Source: DASXIW01 sp036497785
Lineage (GTDB): Bacteria > Pseudomonadota > Alphaproteobacteria > Acetobacterales > Acetobacteraceae
DNA length: 11,483 nucleotides
Reading direction: 5' to 3'
Assembly (NCBI GenBank): GCA_036497785.1
Contig: DASXIW010000161.1
Coordinates: 1 to 11,483 of the forward strand
Positions 7,285-11,483 of this stretch are shown here, one piece after another. A program made the translations under genes and the position numbers. The notes under the pieces are model-generated. The model was not told the origin of the DNA. It was given only the letters and a program-made list of their open reading frames with translations, and did not search any database. Each line of letters starts with the position of its first letter. The first letter of the stretch is position 1.

Positions 7285-8416
7285 ATGTCCGCCGAATCCG
7301 ACGCCCTCAACGACCAGATCAAGCAGTCGATCGCGCTGCTGAGGAGGCATCTTTGACTGGGATGTCGCCATTGGCCGACTGGACGAACTGAACCACCGCG
7401 CCGAAGACCCCGATCTGTGGAAAGACGCCACCGTCGCCCAGGCGATGATGCGCGAACGCAACCGCCTCGCCGCCGGCATCGAGGGCGTGCGCAAGCTTGA
7501 ATCGGACGTCGCCGACGCGCTCGAACTGATCGAGTTGGCCGAGGCCGATGGCGACGCCGCCATGGTGGCCGAGGCGGTCGCCTCGTTGCGCGCCATGGCC
7601 GAGGAGGCCAAGCGCCGCGAAATCGAAAGCCTGCTGTCCGGCGAGGCCGACGGCAATGACTGCTACGTCGAAATCAACTCCGGCGCCGGCGGCACCGAAG
7701 CCCAGGACTGGGCCGAAATGCTGATGCGCATGTACACGCGCTGGTCCGATAAACACGGCTACAAGGTCCAGTTGATGGAGGAGAGCGAGGGCGAGCAGGC
7801 CGGCATCAAATCCGCGACCCTGCAGATCAGCGGCCCCACCGCCTATGGCTGGATGAAGACCGAGGCCGGCGTGCACCGGTTGGTGCGCATCAGCCCGTTC
7901 GACGCCGCCGCCCGCCGCCAGACGAGCTTCGCCAGCGTGTGGGTGTACCCGGTGGTGGACGACACGATCGAAATCGAAATCGATCCCAGCGACCTGAAGG
8001 TGGACACCTACCGCGCCTCCGGCGCCGGCGGCCAGCACGTGAACAAGACGGAATCCGCCATCCGCATCACCCATATCCCCACCGGCATCATCGTCGCCTG
8101 CCAGACCGACCGCAGCCAGCACCGCAACCGCGCCACCGCCATGGCCATGCTGAAGGCGCGCATGTACGAAGCCGAGCTGCAACGCCGCGAAGCTGCCTCC
8201 GCCGCGACGGAAAGCGCCAAGACGGAGATCGGCTGGGGCCACCAGATCCGCAGCTACGTCCTCGCCCCCTACCAGATGGTCAAGGATCTGCGGACTGGGG
8301 TGGAAAAAGGCAACCCTGATGCGGTGCTGGACGGCGAGCTGGACGAGTTCATGGCCGCCGCCCTGGCGCAGCGCGTCGGCGCAACGCGGAGCGACGCGTC
8401 GGCGCAGGCCCAATAA
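7285..8416 (+). CDS. prfB: Peptide chain release factor 2 with programmed +1 frameshift
   Basis: Recognises UGA and UAA in the ribosomal A site and triggers peptide release. Reading starts at ATG 7285 (GGAA 7 nt upstream) and gives MSAESDALNDQIKQSIALLRRHL. The zero frame stops at TGA 7354-7356. A +1 shift resumes at GAC 7355 as DWDVAIGRLDELN and runs to TAA at 8416, for 376 residues in total (E. coli RF2 has 365). The stop-recognition SPF is at 203-205 and the peptidyl-hydrolase GGQ at 248-250, close to their E. coli numbers. RF2 shortage favours the shift, so the protein controls its own level. It is probably the last gene of the amiC-mrcA-prfB unit. A caller that misses the shift would start the gene at ATG 7445 and lose 53 residues. 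Confidence 0.96.
7342..7357 (+). promoter_or_regulatory. prfB: RF2 programmed frameshift site
   Basis: The sequence reads AGGAGG-CAT-CTT-TGA-C. An internal Shine-Dalgarno-like AGGAGG sits three bases before the CTT slip codon, followed by TGA and C. This is the same arrangement and spacing as the classic E. coli prfB signal (AGGGGG-TAT-CTT-TGA-C). Confidence 0.96.
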
Positions 8417-8464
8417 ACTCAGGCTTGGCCAGCGCCAGCGGCGTCCGCCCCGTCCGCCGGCGCG

Positions 8465-8522
8465 GCGCCCCGACCTATCGGCGCTAAATAAATTGCCCGC
8501 GTAGAAAACCCAGCGCGGGCAG
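8465..8522. terminator. Weak back-to-back terminator candidates between convergent genes
   Basis: On the plus strand, GCGCC/GGCGC (8465-8484, 10-nt loop) is followed by TAAATAAATT, downstream of prfB. On the minus strand, an 8-bp stem TGCCCGCG/CGCGGGCA (8494-8521, 12-nt loop) is followed by ATTTATTTAG, at the end of the small minus-strand gene. The tails are T-interrupted, so intrinsic termination would be weak. Position between converging genes is the main support. Confidence 0.35.
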
Positions 8523-8783
8523 CGGCTTCCACCCGCGCGGGAGGTCTGCCCGCCGCACCGGCGCCACACTATAATGGGGCGCCGGTGCGCGTGTGCTGCG
8601 CAGCAACGCGGCATAGGCCTGCACCTGCTGTTCGCGCCAGGCGCGATCGGCCAGTGCGGCTTGGCGGTTGGGATAGATGTTGGCGATGCGGTTGATGCGG
8701 CCCAGCGTGGCCATGACGGCCCACATTGTATCGTCGGTGATGCGAGGGAAGCTGACGGTCTGGCCCATGGGCGTCCCTGTCAA
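8484..8783 (-). CDS. Small protein of unknown function (94-99 residues)
   Basis: I do not recognise a family. The protein reads MGQTVSFPRITDDTMWAVM from ATG 8768 (94 residues, GGGA 5 nt upstream), or five residues longer from TTG 8783, which overlaps the upstream stop codon as TTGA. Residues about 20-55 look like an amphipathic helix (GRINRIANIYPNRQAALADR, then WREQQVQAYAALL). The end is Pro/Arg-rich (PVRRADLPRGWKPLPALG). Balanced amino-acid use, with several Trp, Tyr, Ile and Asn residues, is unlike the Arg/Ala/Pro-rich shadow frames of this GC-rich window, so I take it as real. It has no signal peptide or membrane span. It forms a translationally coupled pair with the gene before it. Size and style resemble small phage structural or accessory proteins, but that is only an impression. 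Confidence 0.6.
   Translation of the reverse strand: MTGTPMGQTVSFPRITDDTMWAVMATLGRINRIANIYPNRQAALADRAWREQQVQAYAALLRSTRAPAPHYSVAPVRRADLPRGWKPLPALGFLRGQFI
8554..8589. repeat. Perfect 12-bp inverted repeat around a TATAAT-containing loop
   Basis: CGCACCGGCGCC (8554-8565) and its exact reverse complement (8578-8589) flank the 12-nt loop ACACTATAATGG. It lies inside the 8484-8783 coding region. The plus-strand TATAAT matches the -10 consensus, but the hexamer 17 bp upstream (TGCCCG) is a poor -35. The role is unknown. Confidence 0.8.
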
Positions 8784-8944
8784 TTCGGGCTGAAATGGAT
8801 CAGGGCGGCACTGGTTCCGGCCTGCAGATCGATGGCTGCGCCATCACTCAGGCGCGACGCATCGCCGATATCGGCCTTGCGGCCAGCCCAGATGCGCCAG
8901 GGCGACACGGGCAATGTCGCATAGCGAACCAGCTCGACAGCCAT
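8780..8944 (-). CDS. Small protein of unknown function (54 residues)
   Basis: The start ATG 8944 is chosen because AAGGCGG sits 4 nt upstream; a longer frame from 9046 adds an Arg/Pro-rich stretch without protein character. The product begins MAVELVRYATLPVSPWR and ends in AALIHFSPN, giving 54 residues with no signal peptide or membrane segment. The stop TGA (8780-8782) overlaps the possible TTG start of the next gene, which indicates translational coupling. The opening (RY...LP..PWR, then GRKADI) faintly recalls the N-terminus of HutD/Ves-type cupins, but the rest of that roughly 180-residue fold is absent. It would have to be a remnant, and I do not assign it. Too short for confident classification. 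Confidence 0.55.
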   Translation of the reverse strand: MAVELVRYATLPVSPWRIWAGRKADIGDASRLSDGAAIDLQAGTSAALIHFSPN

Positions 8945-9039
8945 AAGCCGCCTTGTTTCCGTGATCGACGGCAACAGTGTGAGCCGCCGCGCGCGCCGCG
9001 TCCACCCTGAAGGGCGTGCTTTGACGGAAGGGCATGGCT

Positions 9040-9067
9040 TTGGCACTGGCGGGCTTCAGGCTATAAG
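9040..9067 (+). promoter_or_regulatory. Candidate sigma-70 promoter of hpnA
   Basis: TTGGCA (9040-9045), a 16-bp spacer and TATAAG (9062-9067) each match the consensus at five of six positions. Transcription would begin near 9074, almost at the TTG at 9080 and about 20 nt before the TTG at 9095. It is the only good hexamer pair I found between the divergent small genes and hpnA. Confidence 0.45.
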
Positions 9068-9072
9068 CCCGC
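9049..9072. repeat. 8-bp inverted repeat overlapping the hpnA -10 box
   Basis: GCGGGCTT (9049-9056) and AAGCCCGC (9065-9072) are exact reverse complements separated by 8 nt, and the candidate -10 hexamer lies partly in the loop and partly in the right arm. Position suggests an operator for a dimeric repressor or a short 5' hairpin; function is inferred. Confidence 0.5.
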
Positions 9073-9079
9073 GTCGCAT

Positions 9080-10015
9080 TTGGACCCGCATCGTTTGAGC
9101 GCATCGCCCGTCACTCTCGTTACCGGCGCCACGGGTTTCGTGGGATCAGCCGTCGCCCGTGCCCTGGAGGCGCGGGGCCATGCTGTGCGCGTGCTAGTGC
9201 GGGCGGGCAGCGACCGGCGCAATCTGGCGGGGCTGGCGGCCGAGCCGGTGCTGGGCGACCTGACCGACCCGGGCTCGCTCGCGCGGGCTGTGGCGGGATG
9301 CCGCTATCTGTTCCACGTCGCCGCGGATTATCGCATCTGGGTGCCGGACCCCGCCGCCATGCTGCGCGCCAATGTGGATGGCACGCGGGCGCTGATGCTG
9401 GCCGCCCAGGCCGCCGGGGTGGAGCGCATCGTCTATTGCAGCAGTGTCGCCGCACTGGGGCTCACCAAAGATGGCAGCGAGGCCGACGAGACCACCAAGG
9501 TTTCCGAGGAGATGGTGGTGGGCATCTACAAAAAGTCCAAATACCGCGCCGAGCAGGCGGTGCTGGCCCTGGTGCGCGAACAAGGGCTGCCGGCGGTGAT
9601 CGTGAACCCCGCTGCCCCGGTCGGCCCGCGCGACGTCAAGCCCACGCCCACGGGGAAAATGATCGCCGATGCCGCCAGCGGCAAGATGTTCGCCTATCTC
9701 GATACCGGGTTGAACATCGTGCATGTGGACGACGTCGCCCAGGGCCATTTGCTGGCGCTGGATCGCGGCCGGATCGGCGAGCGCTATATATTGGGCAGCG
9801 AGAACATGTCCCTCGCCCGGCTTCTGGCCATGGTGACCGCCCAGGCCGGCCGCAAGCCGCCGCGCCTCAAGCTGTCGCCCGAAGTGCTCTGGCCGCTCGC
9901 TTTGGCTTGCGAAGGGCTGGCGACGGTCACGGGCATCACCCCGTTGGTCACACGCGACCATCTGCGCATGTCGCGCAAGCTGATGTATTTCTCCTCGGCC
10001 AAGGCCATCGCCTAA
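9080..10015 (+). CDS. hpnA: Hopanoid-associated sugar epimerase/dehydrogenase HpnA, ended early by TAA
   Basis: NAD(P)-dependent short-chain dehydrogenase-like enzyme of the hopanoid cluster, cytosolic; its exact substrate is not firmly established. No ATG or GTG start is available. TTG 9080 (MDPHRLSASPV) or TTG 9095 (MSASPVTLVTGATGF) must be used; the shorter form fits the family better, but neither has a clear Shine-Dalgarno sequence. The Rossmann motif TGATGFVG sits at about 15-22, the SSVAAL segment follows, and the catalytic YxxxK is Y150-K154. The NIVHVDDVA and GERYILGSENMS segments are typical of HpnA. At codon 312 the frame reads KAIA-TAA-LGYAPRPASEA; relatives continue through a Glu or similar residue. 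The product would be 311 residues, lacking the last 27. hpnB follows. Confidence 0.9.
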   Translation: MDPHRLSASPVTLVTGATGFVGSAVARALEARGHAVRVLVRAGSDRRNLAGLAAEPVLGDLTDPGSLARAVAGCRYLFHVAADYRIWVPDPAAMLRANVDGTRALMLAAQAAGVERIVYCSSVAALGLTKDGSEADETTKVSEEMVVGIYKKSKYRAEQAVLALVREQGLPAVIVNPAAPVGPRDVKPTPTGKMIADAASGKMFAYLDTGLNIVHVDDVAQGHLLALDRGRIGERYILGSENMSLARLLAMVTAQAGRKPPRLKLSPEVLWPLALACEGLATVTGITPLVTRDHLRMSRKLMYFSSAKAIA

Positions 10016-10099
10016 CTCGGCTATGCCCCCCGCCCCGCCAGCGAGGCCGTCGCCGACGCCATCGCCTGGTTCCGCGCCAACGGCACGGTGCCGGCATGA
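10016..10099 (+). pseudogene. hpnA: hpnA C-terminal remainder beyond the ochre codon
   Basis: In the same frame as hpnA it reads LGYAPRPASEAVADAIAWFR and then ANGTVPA, followed by TGA at 10097-10099. This is the family's normal C-terminus. With it, HpnA would be 339 residues from TTG 9080, close to the usual 330 or so. The original stop overlaps the hpnB start as ATGA. Only the TAA at 10013-10015 separates it from the main part; there is no frameshift. Confidence 0.8.
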
Positions 10100-11205
10100 C
10101 CGTGCTCGCCGCGATCGCCCTGCTGGCCTGGCTGTACCTCGTGTTCCTGCATGGCCGGTTCTGGCGCGACGGCGAACGGCTTTCGCCGATGCGCCCGGCC
10201 CACGCGCCCGATCTGGCCGTGGTGGTGCCGGCACGCGACGAAGCGGACATGATCGCCCCCGTCATCGCCAGCCTGCTCGCCCAGGACTACCCGGGCCAGT
10301 TTCGCGTGGTGCTTGTGGACGATAACAGCACCGACGGCACCGGCGATATCGCCCGCGCCCTGCCGGGGGCGGAGGGCCGCCTGACCGTGCTGAGCGGCGA
10401 GCCCCGTCCGGCAGGTTGGGCCGGCAAACTCTGGGCAGTGCACCAGGGCGTCGCCGCCACCACAGAACCCTTGATCCTTCTCACCGACGCGGACATCACC
10501 CACGATCCCGCCCATGCCGCGACCCTGGTCGCCCAGGCACAGCGCACCGGCGTGGACATGGTCAGCGAAATGGTGGAGCTGAATTGCGAAAGCTTCGCCG
10601 AACGCGCGCTGATCCCGGCCTTCGTCTATCTGTTCGCGCTACTCTACCCCTTCGCCCGCTCCAACAATCCCCGCTCCGCCACCGCGGCCGCGGCGGGCGG
10701 CACCGTGCTGATCCGCCGCCGCGCGCTGGAGCGTATCGGCGGCATCGAAGCCATCGGCGGCGCGCTGATCGATGACGTGACGCTGGCCGGCAAGGTCAAG
10801 CAGGGCGGCCGTATCTGGCTGGGTCATAGCCGCCTCGCCCGCTCCATCCGCCCCTATCCCGGCTTCGCCGATGTCTGGCGCATGGTCGCACGCTCGGCCT
10901 ATGTGCAACTCCGCTATTCCCCACTCCTGCTGGCGCTGACCACGCTCGGCCTCGCGCTCGTGTTCCTGCTGCCCCCACTCGCCGCCCTGCTCGGGCGTTC
11001 CTGGATCGGCCTGGGCGCCTGGGCCCTGATGGCCGCCAGCTTCCTGCCCACCCTGCGCCGCTTCCGCCTCTCGCCCCTCTGGGCGCCAGCATTGCCGCTC
11101 ATCGCCGCCTTCTATATGGCGGCGACGACCGGGGCGGCGGTGGATCACCATCGGGGGCGGGGCGTGGTGTGGAAAAGCCGGGCCTATACGGAGAATAAAG
11201 CGTGA
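10096..11205 (+). CDS. hpnB: Hopanoid-associated glycosyltransferase HpnB (GT2)
   Basis: A membrane-attached family 2 glycosyltransferase encoded in hopanoid clusters, presumed to act on a hopanoid or related lipid acceptor; the substrate is not experimentally clear. It has 369 residues from ATG 10096, which overlaps the original hpnA stop (ATGA). An N-terminal hydrophobic anchor (about 3-19) precedes the GT-A fold: VVVPARDEA (42-50), VDDNSTDGT (from about 74), and the DAD metal/nucleotide-sugar motif (D131-D133). A later acidic LIDD patch precedes RMVARSAYVQLRYSP. Three hydrophobic C-terminal segments (about 275-350) form the membrane domain typical of HpnB. No lesion is visible; it ends at TGA. 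An upstream extension of the frame to 9298 overlaps hpnA in another frame and was rejected as start. If hpnA terminates at 10015, translational coupling to hpnB would be weakened. Confidence 0.94.
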   Translation: MTVLAAIALLAWLYLVFLHGRFWRDGERLSPMRPAHAPDLAVVVPARDEADMIAPVIASLLAQDYPGQFRVVLVDDNSTDGTGDIARALPGAEGRLTVLSGEPRPAGWAGKLWAVHQGVAATTEPLILLTDADITHDPAHAATLVAQAQRTGVDMVSEMVELNCESFAERALIPAFVYLFALLYPFARSNNPRSATAAAAGGTVLIRRRALERIGGIEAIGGALIDDVTLAGKVKQGGRIWLGHSRLARSIRPYPGFADVWRMVARSAYVQLRYSPLLLALTTLGLALVFLLPPLAALLGRSWIGLGAWALMAASFLPTLRRFRLSPLWAPALPLIAAFYMAATTGAAVDHHRGRGVVWKSRAYTENKA

Positions 11206-11225
11206 TGCGTGTAGGTAAGCCCAGA

Positions 11226-11482
11226 GCTCTGCCCTGGACCCGGTCAAGGCGGAACATTGACAATCCGATACATTCTTGGCTGCGGCAACGTCCTTCTAAT
11301 GAGATCGCCTGCCTTGCTTGCGCCGCAGGCATGGGCGAGCGGCAAGTTCGGTGCGATCGCACGGAATTCCTGGCTTCGCTGACCAATAGATCGAGATCCG
11401 CCATCTCGCCCAAAGGCAGCCCCCGCACTGCAAAAAGTCCAGGATTGTCTAGTCTCCGCCTTGACCGGGTCCAGGGCAGAGC
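11226..11482. mobile_element. 257-bp element with 28-bp perfect terminal inverted repeats (MITE-like)
   Basis: The left arm 11226-11253 and right arm 11455-11482 are exact reverse complements over 28 bp (outer end GCTCTGCCCTGG, inner end AAGGCGGA). Inside each arm, after 5 largely mismatched bases, a further 8 bp match: GACAATCC (11259-11266) and GGATTGTC (11442-11449), extending the repeat to about 41 bp. The interior is visibly less GC-rich than the genes around it. It has no convincing gene; a minus-strand frame from 11428 runs out through the left arm and has no family I recognise. It starts 20 bp after the hpnB stop. Size and symmetry fit a non-autonomous transposable element or dispersed intergenic repeat. 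No target-site duplication can be checked because the right flank is outside the window. Confidence 0.7.
11347..11366. repeat. Near-perfect 20-bp palindrome close to the element's centre
   Basis: The 12-bp core GTGCGATCGCAC (11351-11362) is a perfect palindrome, and three further base pairs match after one mismatched pair on each side. Its midpoint (11356.5) is within 3 bp of the midpoint of the 257-bp element (11354). Confidence 0.75.
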
Positions 11483-11483
11483 C

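Noticed and set aside
7285..7356. prfB as a frameshifted pseudogene or sequencing error
   Set aside because: The break sits exactly at the known programmed +1 signal, and the downstream protein is complete with SPF and GGQ.
8780..8944. HutD/Ves-like protein remnant
   Set aside because: Only about 20 N-terminal residues faintly resemble it. The body of the fold is missing and no search could be run.
1111..10015. Genome-wide reassignment of TAG or TAA to an amino acid
   Set aside because: mrcA ends at TAG and prfB at TAA exactly where their families end, so both codons work as normal stops here.
9298..10095. Upstream extension of the hpnB frame
   Set aside because: It overlaps hpnA in another frame and is Arg/Gly/Pro-rich without family character. 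ATG 10096 gives the normal HpnB N-terminus.
11099..11428. Minus-strand frame across the terminal-repeat element and the end of hpnB
   Set aside because: It runs antisense into hpnB, passes through the left inverted repeat, and shows no recognised family or clear ribosome site.

Overview
The window is very GC-rich and densely coded. Its gene content (rne, a Tat-exported amidase, a class A penicillin-binding protein, prfB, then hopanoid genes hpnA and hpnB) points to an alphaproteobacterium. Rhodospirillales, and Acetobacteraceae in particular, is my best guess. This rests on protein character and gene order remembered from the family, not on a database search.

Layout. Positions 1-3057 (minus strand) hold ribonuclease E. 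An in-frame amber codon at 1111-1113 interrupts it just after the zinc-link. The same frame then stays open to the window edge, through the rest of the small domain, two arginine-rich tracts and eight 27-bp (nine-residue) repeats. A 686-bp divergent intergenic region follows (3058-3743). The plus-strand cell-wall and translation cluster is next: amiC-like amidase (3744-4601), mrcA/PBP1A (4648-7242) and prfB (7285-8416), with gaps of about 45 bp that suggest one operon. prfB carries the classical programmed +1 frameshift site. Two small, overlapping minus-strand genes of unknown function (8484-8944) face prfB. A palindrome-overlapped promoter candidate (9040-9072) then precedes hpnA (9080-10099), which has an in-frame ochre codon at 10013, and hpnB (10096-11205), whose start overlaps the original hpnA stop as ATGA. 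The window ends with a 257-bp element (11226-11482) bounded by perfect 28-bp inverted repeats, with a palindrome near its centre; it looks like a MITE-type or other dispersed repeat.

How the genes work together. RNase E handles mRNA decay and rRNA processing. The amidase cleaves peptidoglycan during cell separation and PBP1A builds it. RF2 terminates translation at UGA/UAA and controls its own synthesis through the frameshift. HpnA and HpnB belong to hopanoid (bacterial sterol-like lipid) side-chain modification, which also acts at the envelope.

Most notable: two otherwise well-conserved genes (rne and hpnA) each have a stop where a single G-to-T change from a glutamate codon would explain it, and both frames stay coding-like beyond the stop. 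Sequencing or assembly error, recent inactivation and readthrough cannot be separated from this sequence alone. Because mrcA ends at TAG and prfB at TAA, global stop-codon reassignment is unlikely. The terminal-repeat element at the right edge and the unknown two-gene unit are the best candidates for undescribed elements.
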